From: Pseudomonadota bacterium
GTDB taxonomy: Bacteria > Pseudomonadota > Gammaproteobacteria > Steroidobacterales > Steroidobacteraceae
Length of the DNA stretch: 64,000 nucleotides
Assembly (NCBI GenBank): GCA_021792755.1
Contig: JAJYUA010000002.1
Location: 62,001-126,000 of the forward strand
Direction of reading: 5' to 3'
Under the pieces are notes generated by a model. That model was not told the origin of the DNA, ran no database searches, and was given only the letters and a program-made list of their open reading frames with translations. Below, piece by piece: positions 17,346 through 25,213 of this stretch. Made by a program: the position numbers and the translations under genes. The first letter of the stretch is position 1. The number at the start of each line of letters is the position of its first letter.

Positions 17346-19388
17346 ATGCAACTTCAAAGCTTCATCTGCGGCCGCTGGCGCTCGGGCACGGGCGAGGCCG
17401 CCGCGCTCCGTGACGCCACCACCGGCGAGCTCATCGCGAGCGCCTCGAGCGAAGGACTCGACTTCGCCGCCCTGCTCGATCACGCGCGCCGGGTCGGCGG
17501 GCCGAACCTGCGTCGCCTCACCTTTCACGAGCGCGCCGCGCAGCTGAAGGCGCTCGCCCGGTACCTCACCGAGCACAAAGAGGAGCTCTACGCCCTCTCG
17601 TATGCCACCGGCGCGACCCAGTCCGATTCCTGGATCGACATCGACGGCGGCATCGGCACTTTGTTCGTGTACGCCAGCAAGGGAATGAAGGAGCTGCCGG
17701 ATGGTCAGGTGTACATCGACGGTGCCGTGGAGGCGCTCTCGAAGTCCGGGGGGTTCCTGGGCCAGCACATTCACGTCCCGCTCGAGGGGGCGGCGGTGCA
17801 CATCAATGCCTTCAACTTCCCGGTCTGGGGCATGCTCGAGAAGCTCGCCCCGGCGCTGCTCGCGGGTGTGCCGGCGATCGTCAAGCCGGCCACCGCGACC
17901 GCCTACCTCACGGCGCTCGCCTTCCGGCGCATCATCGACTCGGCACTGCTGCCGCAGGGCTCGGTGCAGCTCATCTGCGGCGGCGTCGGCGACCTGTTCG
18001 ATCACCTGACCTGCCAGGACGTCGTCGCCTTCACCGGCTCGGCCTCCACGGCGCGCAGGCTGCGGACGCATCCGGCCGTGGTGGATCACTCGGTGCGCTT
18101 CACCGCCGAGACCGACTCGCTCAACTCCTGCATCCTGGGGCCGGACGCGGCAGCGGGCACGCCGGAGTTCGAGCTGTTCATCCGCGAAGTGGCGCGCGAG
18201 ATGACAGTCAAGGCGGGCCAGAAGTGCACCGCGATCCGCAAGGCGATCGTACCGGCCGCGCAGGCGAGCGCGGTGATCGAGGCGCTGCGCGTCGCTCTCG
18301 GCAAGATCGTGGTCGGCAACCCGCGCCGGCAGGAGGTGAGGATGGGGCCGGTCGCCTCGCTCGCGCAGCGGCGCGAGGTGCTGGAGCAGGTCGCGAAGCT
18401 CGCGCGCGAGGCCGAGGTCGTTTACGGCCGGGACGGGAAGCTCTCGCTTGCCGATGCGGATGCCGACCGGGGCGCGTTCCTCGCTCCCACGTTGCTCTAT
18501 TGCCAGGATGGCGCCCGGGCGAAGGCGATCCACGAGATCGAGGCCTTCGGTCCGGTGAGCACCGTGGTGGCGTATGGGAGCCTCGAGGAGGCGATCGCGC
18601 TCGCCCGCCGCGGCGCCGGCAGTCTGGTGGGCTCGGTGTTTACCGCCGAGGAGCCGGTCGCAGCGCTTCTGGTGCGCGGGCTCGCGCCTTTCCATGGCCG
18701 CGTGCTGGTGGTCAACCGCCATTGCGCCCAGGAATCCACCGGTCACGGCTCCCCGCTTGCCCATCTGGTGCACGGCGGACCAGGACGCGCCGGGGGCGGA
18801 GAGGAGCTCGGGGGTATCCGCGGTGTGCTGCACTACATGCAGCGCACGGCGGTGCAGGGCACCCCGGATGTGTTGACGGCCGTCACCGGACGTTGGGTCA
18901 AGGGATCGCGCCAACTCGATCCGGGAGTGCATCCCTTCCGCAAGCCTTTCGGAGAACTCAAGATCGGCGATACCTTCAACTCCGGGGAGCGTGAGGTGAC
19001 CGTGGAGGACATCGAGCGGTTCGCGGCGCTCTCCGGCGATCGCTTCTACGCGCATATGGATGAAGCGGCGGCGAGGCGAAATCCCATCTTCGGCGGCCGT
19101 GTGGCGCACGGGTATTTCCTGATCAGTGCGGCGGCCGGATTGTTCGTCGATCCGCCCCTGGGCCCAGTGCTCGCCAACTACGGCATCGACGGGCTGCGTT
19201 TCACCAAGCCGGTCAAGCCGGGAGATCGCATCAAGGTGCGCCTGACCTGCAAGGAGAAGTCGCTGCGCATCGGCCAGGGCTATGGCGAGGTGCGCTGGGA
19301 CACGCAGATCACCAATCAGGACGGGGAGACGGCGGCGGCCTACGATGTGCTGACGATGGTCAGCGAGAAGGCCGAGCCGGACGCCTGA
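17346..19388 (+). CDS. paaZ: Oxepin-CoA hydrolase / 3-oxo-5,6-dehydrosuberyl-CoA semialdehyde dehydrogenase PaaZ
   Basis: A 680-residue fusion, nearly identical in length to E. coli PaaZ (681). The N-terminal aldehyde dehydrogenase domain (about 1-515) has the general base E255 in FTAETDSLNS and the nucleophile C294 in AGQKCTAIRK, equivalent to E256 and C295 of the E. coli enzyme. The C-terminal MaoC-type hydratase domain (about 535-680) has D565 and H570 in DRFYAHMDE, which open the oxepin ring. PaaZ channels the reactive aldehyde between its two sites. A 70-base gap separates it from paaG. No paaF, paaH, paaJ, paaI or phenylacetate-CoA ligase gene follows here. Confidence 0.96.
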   Translation: MQLQSFICGRWRSGTGEAAALRDATTGELIASASSEGLDFAALLDHARRVGGPNLRRLTFHERAAQLKALARYLTEHKEELYALSYATGATQSDSWIDIDGGIGTLFVYASKGMKELPDGQVYIDGAVEALSKSGGFLGQHIHVPLEGAAVHINAFNFPVWGMLEKLAPALLAGVPAIVKPATATAYLTALAFRRIIDSALLPQGSVQLICGGVGDLFDHLTCQDVVAFTGSASTARRLRTHPAVVDHSVRFTAETDSLNSCILGPDAAAGTPEFELFIREVAREMTVKAGQKCTAIRKAIVPAAQASAVIEALRVALGKIVVGNPRRQEVRMGPVASLAQRREVLEQVAKLAREAEVVYGRDGKLSLADADADRGAFLAPTLLYCQDGARAKAIHEIEAFGPVSTVVAYGSLEEAIALARRGAGSLVGSVFTAEEPVAALLVRGLAPFHGRVLVVNRHCAQESTGHGSPLAHLVHGGPGRAGGGEELGGIRGVLHYMQRTAVQGTPDVLTAVTGRWVKGSRQLDPGVHPFRKPFGELKIGDTFNSGEREVTVEDIERFAALSGDRFYAHMDEAAARRNPIFGGRVAHGYFLISAAAGLFVDPPLGPVLANYGIDGLRFTKPVKPGDRIKVRLTCKEKSLRIGQGYGEVRWDTQITNQDGETAAAYDVLTMVSEKAEPDA

Positions 19389-19706
19389 GGGCGGCTCACT
19401 CGAGCCGCCTGCCCGTATCGCTTGTGTGCGGCATCGGCTCGCTCGCCCCGCCTCACCCGGCCAGGGGGAGGGCCGGGAGGCGCTCGCAGCGCATCCTGAT
19501 GCCGAAACTTCAAGCCTCGGCGGCGGCTTAAACGGGCATGGGCCCCGCGGGGCAGGGCGGGCAGCGCCTGCGCGGGTGCCCGCGCCGTCCCGCGGCGGTT
19601 GCCGTCGCTGCGGCAGACCGGGACCGGGTTCTTGCATACGCATACGCCCCAATAGCATCGCGCCTCGCGGAAGCGGAGGCTCGAGGGGCGCCTTGCGGCG
19701 GCTCGG
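19389..19706. other. Non-coding stretch after paaZ, with a terminator-like hairpin
   Basis: No convincing gene. Right after the paaZ stop, 19390-19409 forms a 7-bp hairpin GGCGGCT-CACTCG-AGCCGCC, which may end the paa transcript although no T run follows. A 12-bp palindrome GCCCCGCGGGGC sits at 19542-19553. Open frames here are arginine-rich and lack ribosome-binding sites. The downstream end runs into the heat-shock promoter. Confidence 0.4.
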
Positions 19707-19734
19707 CTTGACTTGTCCGCCTTCGGCCGCATCT
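19707..19734 (+). promoter_or_regulatory. Probable sigma-32 heat-shock promoter for hsp20-lon
   Basis: CTTGACT (19707-19713) and CCGCATCT (19727-19734) are separated by 13 bases. The E. coli sigma-32 consensus is CTTGAAA, 13-14 bases, then CCCCATNT, so 6 of 7 and about 7 of 8 positions agree. It lies upstream of two classic heat-shock genes. The predicted start near 19741 gives an untranslated leader of about 78 bases. Confidence 0.6.
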
Positions 19735-19818
19735 CATCGAGTAAGCGGCCCTCGCACCCCGGGTTGCCGCCGAGAGCGCGAGGCTCACGGGTGATGGTGT
19801 GCCGGAGGGCGAGTGCGA

Positions 19819-20232
19819 ATGAGCAGCGAGCGACAGTACGGGTGGATGTGGGTCGAGGCGCTGGAGGTGCTGGAGCGGGCCGAGCGGCTGCAGCGGCAAT
19901 TTGTACGCTATCTCGGGCCGGGGGCCGATGCGGCCGTATGGGAGCCGCCGGTGGACGTCGTGGAGAGCACCGAAGGGGTGCTGCTGCTGTTTGCGCTCCC
20001 GGGCGTCGCTCCCGAAGACATCGACGTCAGGCTCGAGCCCGCCGCGCTCACGGTCAGCGCCGTGCGCCGGTTGAAGCTCGGGCGTTCGGACGCGGTCATC
20101 CGGCGCCTCGAAATCCCGCACGGCCGCTTCATCCGGCGTGTTGCCCTCACCGGTTTGCCGCTCACGCTTTCGGCTAGCCGCTACGAGCGCGGCTGCCTGG
20201 AGGTGCACCTTAAGCGGGCGTTGGAGAAATGA
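19819..20232 (+). CDS. Small heat-shock protein (Hsp20/alpha-crystallin family)
   Basis: A 137-residue holdase chaperone. The alpha-crystallin domain spans about residues 40-130: PPVDVVESTEGVLLLFALPGV, EDIDVRLEP, then FIRRVALTGLPL and the final GCLEVHLKRA strand that stands in for the usual G-L-L motif. The C-terminal I-x-I/V tail is absent, so oligomer assembly may differ from IbpA-type proteins. ATG at 19819 is chosen since GGAGGG ends nine bases upstream; a GTG at 19813 is too close to it. The stop overlaps the lon start by four bases, coupling chaperone and protease. Confidence 0.88.
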   Translation: MSSERQYGWMWVEALEVLERAERLQRQFVRYLGPGADAAVWEPPVDVVESTEGVLLLFALPGVAPEDIDVRLEPAALTVSAVRRLKLGRSDAVIRRLEIPHGRFIRRVALTGLPLTLSASRYERGCLEVHLKRALEK

Positions 20233-22637
20233 TCATGACGGAAATCGAGAACGCTGCTGCGACGGCCCGGATCGAGCTGCCGCCCGATGCGGTGCCGATC
20301 GTGGCGATGCGCAACGTGGTGCTGTTCCCCGGCATCGTGCTGCCGGTGACGCTCGGACGCGAGGAGAGCATCGCCGCCGCCCAGGAGGCGGTGCGCACCG
20401 GGGGCAAGGTCGGCCTGCTGCTGCAGCGGGATCCGGCGCTCGAGAAGCCCGCCGCGAGCGAGCTCTTCGAGGTTGGCGTGCTCGCCACCGTGGTTCGCTA
20501 CATCACCGCGCCGGACGGTGCGCATCACCTGGTCTGCCAGGGAGAAAGCCGCTTCCGGGTGTTGGAGATCGTGCGTCAAAAGCCGTTTCTTGCCGCGCGC
20601 ATCGCGACGGTGGCCGAGCCGGCGACGAAAGGCGCTGACATCGAGGCGCGTATGGACGTCCTCAAGGAGCGCGCCGTGGAGGCGCTTTCGCTCCTGCCGC
20701 AGGTGCCGGCGGAGCTGGCGCGCACCGTGCGCGGCATCGAGTCCGCCGGGCAGCTCGCCGACCTCATCGTCAGCTTCATGGACGTCAGGCCCCAGGAGAA
20801 GCAGGAGCTGCTCGAGACCATCGATTTGAAGGAGCGGCTCGACAAGGCGATGCGACTGCTCTCGCACCGTGTCGAGGTGCTCAAGATCACCCGCGACATC
20901 ACCGAGCAGACCCAGGCCGCCCTCGGCGAGCGCCAGCGCGAGGCGGTGCTGCGCGAGCAGCTGCACCAGCTGCAGAAGGAGCTTGGGGAGGACGGAGGCG
21001 AGGAGGGCGATTTTGCCGAGCTCGATGCCTCGATCACCGCGGCGCAGATGCCGCAGGAGGTCGAGGAACAGGCGCGCAAGGAGCTCAAGCGCCTGCGGCG
21101 GATGAGCGAGGCGAGCCCCGAGCACGGTATGGTGCGCACCTATCTTGACTGGCTGGTCTCACTGCCCTGGAGCAAATCGGACGTCGAGGACATCGATATC
21201 GAGCGCGCGCGAGGCGTGCTCGAAGAAGATCACTATGGGCTGGATAAGGTCAAGCGTCGCATCCTCGAATACCTGGCCGTGCGCAAGCTCAACCCGCGCG
21301 GGCGCAGCCCGATCCTGTGCTTCGTCGGTCCGCCGGGCGTCGGCAAGACCTCGCTCGGACAGAGCGTGGCGCGCGCATTGGGATTGAAGTTCGTGCGCGC
21401 GAGCCTGGGTGGGGTGCACGATGAGGCGGAGATCCGCGGTCACCGCCGCACCTATATCGGGGCGCTGCCCGGCAACATCGTGCAGGGCCTGCGCAAGGCG
21501 GGCACGCGCAATCCGGTGTTCATGCTCGATGAGATCGACAAGCTGAGCGCAAGCTTCCACGGCGATCCTGCCTCGGCGCTGCTCGAAGTGCTCGATCCGG
21601 AGCAGAACTCGACCTTCCGCGACAATTACCTCGGTCTGCCGTTTGACTTGAGCCACGTGCTGTTCATCGCCACCGCCAACGTGCTCGAGACGATTCCCGG
21701 GCCGCTGCGCGACCGCATGGAGATCATCCCGCTCACCGGCTACACCGACGAGGAGAAGCTTCAGATCGCGAAACGCTATCTGTTGAAGCGCCAGCTCGAG
21801 GCAAACGGCCTCGATGCCTCCAAGGTGCAGATCTCCGATGAGGCGCTCATGCGCCTCATCCACGAGTACACGCGGGAAGCCGGCTGCCGCAGCCTGGAGC
21901 GGGAGATCGGCGGGCTGCTGCGCCAGGCGGCCATGCGCATCGCCGAAGGCAAGGTGGCGGGCGTGCGCTTCGAGGCGGACGATGTGCCCGGCGTGCTGGG
22001 GTCGGCCAGGTTCGAGAACGAGGTCGCCCAGCGCACCTCGGTCCCGGGAGTGGCAACCGGACTCGCCTGGACTCCCGTCGGCGGCGACATCTTGTTTATC
22101 GAGTCGGCGCGCATGAGCGGCAACGGCAAGCTGATCCTGACCGGCCAGCTGGGCGATGTCATGAAAGAGTCGGCGCAGGCGGCGTTGAGCCTGGTCAAGG
22201 CGCAGGCCGAGGAGCTCGGCATCGACCCCAAGGTCTTCGATGCGAGCGACATCCACGTGCACGTGCCCGCCGGAGCGATTCCGAAGGACGGTCCGAGCGC
22301 CGGTGTGGCGATGTTCGTCTCCCTCGCTTCGCTTCTGAAGCGTCAGGTGGTGCGCCCGGATGTCGCCATGACCGGCGAGATCAGTCTGCGCGGCCTGGTG
22401 TTGCCCGTCGGCGGCATCAAGGAGAAGACGATCGCCGCGGCGCGCGCCGGCATCCGCAAGGTGATCCTGCCGGCGCGCAACCGGCGCGATCTCGAGGACA
22501 TCCCGCAGACCGTGCGCTCGGCGCTCGAGTTCGTCTGGGTGGAGCGCGTCTCCGAGGCGCTCGAGGTGGCGCTCGCCGAGCCCGCCGAGGGCCGCAAGTC
22601 CAGCGACGCCCCGGCGCAGCAGCGCTCGGCCGCCTGA
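20229..22637 (+). CDS. lon: ATP-dependent protease Lon
   Basis: An 802-residue cytoplasmic AAA+ serine protease that degrades misfolded and regulatory proteins. The N-terminal substrate domain is at about 20-215 ([18 protein letters not shown]), then a coiled-coil region, then the AAA+ module with Walker A GPPGVGKT at 367-374 and Walker B FMLDEIDK. The C-terminal protease domain carries the Ser of PKDGPSAG and the Lys of VGGIKEK, the Ser-Lys dyad of Lon. Length is normal for Lon (about 784-810). A second ATG two codons in (20235) is an equally possible start. Overlap with hsp20 and the upstream sigma-32 element indicate heat-shock induction. Confidence 0.96.
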   Translation: MIMTEIENAAATARIELPPDAVPIVAMRNVVLFPGIVLPVTLGREESIAAAQEAVRTGGKVGLLLQRDPALEKPAASELFEVGVLATVVRYITAPDGAHHLVCQGESRFRVLEIVRQKPFLAARIATVAEPATKGADIEARMDVLKERAVEALSLLPQVPAELARTVRGIESAGQLADLIVSFMDVRPQEKQELLETIDLKERLDKAMRLLSHRVEVLKITRDITEQTQAALGERQREAVLREQLHQLQKELGEDGGEEGDFAELDASITAAQMPQEVEEQARKELKRLRRMSEASPEHGMVRTYLDWLVSLPWSKSDVEDIDIERARGVLEEDHYGLDKVKRRILEYLAVRKLNPRGRSPILCFVGPPGVGKTSLGQSVARALGLKFVRASLGGVHDEAEIRGHRRTYIGALPGNIVQGLRKAGTRNPVFMLDEIDKLSASFHGDPASALLEVLDPEQNSTFRDNYLGLPFDLSHVLFIATANVLETIPGPLRDRMEIIPLTGYTDEEKLQIAKRYLLKRQLEANGLDASKVQISDEALMRLIHEYTREAGCRSLEREIGGLLRQAAMRIAEGKVAGVRFEADDVPGVLGSARFENEVAQRTSVPGVATGLAWTPVGGDILFIESARMSGNGKLILTGQLGDVMKESAQAALSLVKAQAEELGIDPKVFDASDIHVHVPAGAIPKDGPSAGVAMFVSLASLLKRQVVRPDVAMTGEISLRGLVLPVGGIKEKTIAAARAGIRKVILPARNRRDLEDIPQTVRSALEFVWVERVSEALEVALAEPAEGRKSSDAPAQQRSAA

Positions 22638-22768
22638 GGCGCCGGCTCGCCCGCGGCGGCGGCACCGGAGGGCCGCTGCGCGCGGGCGATGCGCTCAGGC
22701 GTGCGTGGCGAGGGACGGCCTGTGCGGCCGCGGCGCGCACCGCATGAGCGGCTTGCCGTGCGCTTGAC

Positions 22769-23425
22769 TCAGCGCCCCGGTCCGGTCGTTTGGGTGGGAT
22801 TGTGCATCGCCTCGGGTGCCGCGCCGCGCTGCAGACGCGCGGCGATCTCTGCGACGTGCCGGCCCTGGAAGCGCGCCGCGGCCAGCTCGTTCTCGCTCGG
22901 CTGCCGGGAGCCGTCGGCGCCCGCGAGCGTCGTTGCGCCGTAGGGCGTGCCGCCGGTCATCTCGTCCATGCGCGTCAGTCCGGCAAAGGAATACGGCAGG
23001 CCGACGATGATCATCCCCTGGTGCATCAGCGTGTGGTGAAAACTGGTGATGGTCGTTTCCTGACCGCCATGTTGAGTCCCGGTCGAGGCGAAGACGCTGC
23101 CCACCTTGCCGACGAGGGCGCCCTTGACCCAGAGCCCGCCGGTCTGGTCGAGGAAGTTGCGCATCTGCGCGGCCATGTTGCCGAAGCGAGTCGGGGTGCC
23201 GAAGAGGATTGCATCGTAATCGCCGAGCTCATCGACGCTCGCAATGGGCGCCTTCTGTTCGGTCTTCATGCCCGCTTTGCGCGCGACCTCCTCGGGCACC
23301 AGCTCGGGTACCCGCTTGACGGCGACCTCGATGCCCGGGACCGAGGCGGCGCCCTGCGCGATCGCCTGCGCCATCCGCTCGATGTGGCCGTAGGACGAGT
23401 AATACAGAACGAGGACTCTTGTCAT
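22769..23425 (-). CDS. wrbA: NAD(P)H:quinone oxidoreductase, WrbA type
   Basis: A 218-residue flavodoxin-like enzyme that reduces quinones by two electrons using FMN and NAD(P)H. The FMN-binding start [18 protein letters not shown], the [26 protein letters not shown] block and the [12 protein letters not shown] block are characteristic of WrbA. ATG at 23425 is favoured because a GGAG lies six bases upstream; an earlier ATG four codons up would put that site inside the coding region. The C-terminus is about 20 residues longer than in E. coli WrbA. It converges with lon across 131 bases that show no obvious terminator. Confidence 0.93.
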   Translation of the reverse strand: MTRVLVLYYSSYGHIERMAQAIAQGAASVPGIEVAVKRVPELVPEEVARKAGMKTEQKAPIASVDELGDYDAILFGTPTRFGNMAAQMRNFLDQTGGLWVKGALVGKVGSVFASTGTQHGGQETTITSFHHTLMHQGMIIVGLPYSFAGLTRMDEMTGGTPYGATTLAGADGSRQPSENELAAARFQGRHVAEIAARLQRGAAPEAMHNPTQTTGPGR

Positions 23426-23845
23426 GATGCGCTCCATAAATCCGGATCGGTTCGGCCGCAGTATAGGACAGCGGGGCGGGCCGATGGGCTAATAGGCTGC
23501 GGGGCGCGAGGCCGCGGCCCGCAGCCGCCGTTTGCGCTCATTCCGCGGCACAGTTACCTCGATGTGACCGTGTGTCGCCAGGTCAGAATCGCTACGCCGC
23601 CGCGCTTGCGGCGGCCAGCCGCTGCCGGGCCGCCGATCGGCGCGCCGCGAGCTGCCGGCGAACCCATCGACCGGCGCGGCGGGGTCGGTGAGGCGGCGCC
23701 GGGGGACGGGCGATTGCGCACGCCGGGGCGGCGGGGGGCCGATGAGCCGTGCGCGCGCGGCAAGCGCCCCTGCCCTGTCTTTGGGGCGGCGCGCCGAAGG
23801 TATGTTCCCGAGCGTCTGCGGGGAGGCCGCCACGCGGCTGCGTTT
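23426..23845. other. 420-base gap between wrbA and the PAP2 phosphatase gene
   Basis: No supported gene. The part next to wrbA should hold its promoter. A strong hairpin at 23496-23525 (8-bp arms GCTGCGGG and CCCGCAGC around a GC-rich loop) could end transcripts coming from the PAP2 gene on the minus strand. The rest (23530-23845) is very GC-rich, with open frames on both strands that are Arg/Ala/Pro-rich and match nothing I know. Confidence 0.4.
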
Positions 23846-24469
23846 CTACCGGCCCAAGCGGGCCGACCACGCTTCCCCGGCCAGTGCGCCCGCCGACAGA
23901 CCGAGGAACGATCCGGCCACCACATCGCTGAGGAAATGCCAGTCGCCGACCACCAACAGGACCGCGGCGATGAGCAGCAGGGCGGCAAGCGGCCGGATGC
24001 TTGCTCGATAAAGGCGCATGAAAACTCCGGCGAACGCTCCCGAGAGCATCATGTGACCGGACGGGAAGCTGCTCATCGCCGAGCCCTTCCAAAGGTTCAG
24101 CGCATGCGGGGCGCCGTGCAGCACCGCCGTGGGGTTTGGAATTCCGAAAAATGGCTTCAATACGAGACTGTTGATGCCGTAGGCGCAGATCGAGGCGAGA
24201 CAGGCGATGATCAGGACTTGCGCGAAGCGCGAGATGTGGCCGCGGACCAGACGCGCAAGCACCAGCGAGAGCATCACCGCCGACTCCAGTATCAGAATGC
24301 CTGAGGCTCCGAAGGGCTTGTTCAAGGGGTGCAGAAAGCGGCCAATCCTCCAGAAGTACCTCGCCATCGGCACATCGATGTGCCCGAAGGAAAAGGCCGC
24401 CACCCCGGCGCAAGCCGCGAATGAGAGGAGCCAGGAAGGTAGGAGGGCGGGGAGGCGCCTCACGGCCAT
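23846..24469 (-). CDS. PAP2-family membrane phosphatase
   Basis: A 207-residue inner-membrane protein with about six hydrophobic segments. PAP2 motif 2 is SFPSGH at residues 134-139 and motif 3 is GDWHFLSDVVAG, with H178 and D182 as the expected nucleophile and its partner. Motif 1 is degenerate, only K105-P106 within LKPFFGIPNP. Such enzymes remove phosphate from lipid phosphates, often undecaprenyl pyrophosphate or phosphatidic/lipid A species; the substrate here is unknown. The start codon lies inside a perfect 16-bp inverted repeat (24459-24495), so translation may be blocked or regulated. GTG two codons on, or M35, are alternatives, the latter losing the first helix. Confidence 0.85.
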   Translation of the reverse strand: MAVRRLPALLPSWLLSFAACAGVAAFSFGHIDVPMARYFWRIGRFLHPLNKPFGASGILILESAVMLSLVLARLVRGHISRFAQVLIIACLASICAYGINSLVLKPFFGIPNPTAVLHGAPHALNLWKGSAMSSFPSGHMMLSGAFAGVFMRLYRASIRPLAALLLIAAVLLVVGDWHFLSDVVAGSFLGLSAGALAGEAWSARLGR

Positions 24470-24495
24470 CGCGCCTGCGGCGCGATGGCCGTGAG
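24459..24495 (-). promoter_or_regulatory. Perfect 16-bp hairpin covering the PAP2 start codon
   Basis: Arms 24459-24474 and 24480-24495 are exact reverse complements around a 5-base loop (CTGCG). On the minus-strand transcript the 3' arm contains the ATG at 24469 and the weak AGG ribosome-binding site lies in the loop/arm junction. A stem this long and GC-rich would strongly occlude initiation. No T run follows, so it is not a typical terminator. Confidence 0.6.
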
Positions 24496-24674
24496 CACGG
24501 TGCGGGGTGTGTCGATGAGCGGCATGAGGCGTACTCTAGCAGATGGGATGGGAGCGCTGGCGGCAGGGGCGCCGGTGGCGCGGACGGCGACAAGGCGCCC
24601 GGATCGGCGCCGAACAGCGGGGCGACATCGACGACGGGGATCATCTCCCTCTGCGCGCTCATCTTCGCATTCGA

Positions 24675-24881
24675 TCAGTAATGCGGCGGCCGCTCATCCT
24701 GCGGCGACGGGGCGGGCAGGTCCGTATCCCTCGCCTGCATGCGCAGCGCCAGGGCGGCGATCCGCTCGCGCAGCGCTTCGATGTCGCGGTGCTGGCGAAA
24801 GACGACATCGCTCAATTCGGCGTTCGCCCGCTCGAGGTAGGCGATCCTGGTCTCAATTCGCTCTATCGATCCGGTATCCAC
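24675..24881 (-). CDS. slyX: SlyX-family protein
   Basis: A 68-residue protein of the SlyX family, whose function is not established. The first half is a predicted coiled coil (IETRIAYLERANAELSDVV, then HRDIEALRERIAAL), and the C-terminus ends in PPHY, a conserved SlyX tail. Length (about 70) agrees. It stands alone on the minus strand, 205 bases upstream of the PAP2 gene; the slyD partner seen in enterics is not here. Confidence 0.9.
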   Translation of the reverse strand: MDTGSIERIETRIAYLERANAELSDVVFRQHRDIEALRERIAALALRMQARDTDLPAPSPQDERPPHY

Positions 24882-25174
24882 GGCACGACCTGCTCCATCG
24901 CGTATCGGGAAGTGGCGGTATCTTACCGGACGGCGCGCGATTCGGATCCCGCCGGTCCCTGCGGTGACGCCCCTGAAGCGAACGCGGCCGCTGTCGCGGG
25001 CGAGCCGGCGAGTAAAGGCCCCGCGAGCTCAGGCTTTTCCTGCGCGCCCGAGGACTGCACTGGCGAGACCGGGCAGGCCGCCGGCCGGCAGCCCGGGCGT
25101 GCCGGGCTGCGGCACCGGGCTCATCGAAGAGGAATGCACCCGGATGTTTGGTCGATCTCACGAAGGAGGGAGTG
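24882..25174. other. Gap upstream of the TAXI receptor, with a hairpin
   Basis: No gene supported. An 8-bp hairpin CAGCCCGG-GCGTG-CCGGGCTG at 25089-25109 lies just before a very good ribosome-binding site (AAGGAGGG at 25163-25170) that serves the short leader frame starting at 25175. The promoter of slyX should lie at the left edge and that of the TAXI gene within this region; no clear -35/-10 pair was found. Confidence 0.4.
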
Positions 25175-25213
25175 ATGTCGTTTGGCTGTTGTAGGCGCCA
25201 AGGCGAACGATGA
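25175..25213 (+). CDS. Putative 12-residue leader peptide coupled to the TAXI gene
   Basis: The frame encodes MSFGCCRRQGER and has the best Shine-Dalgarno sequence of the neighbourhood, GGAGGG five bases before the ATG. Its TGA (25211-25213) overlaps the ATG of the following gene at 25210 in an ATGA junction. This looks like a translated leader that feeds ribosomes to the receptor gene. It could instead be chance, with the strong site acting alone. Confidence 0.4.
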   Translation: MSFGCCRRQGER

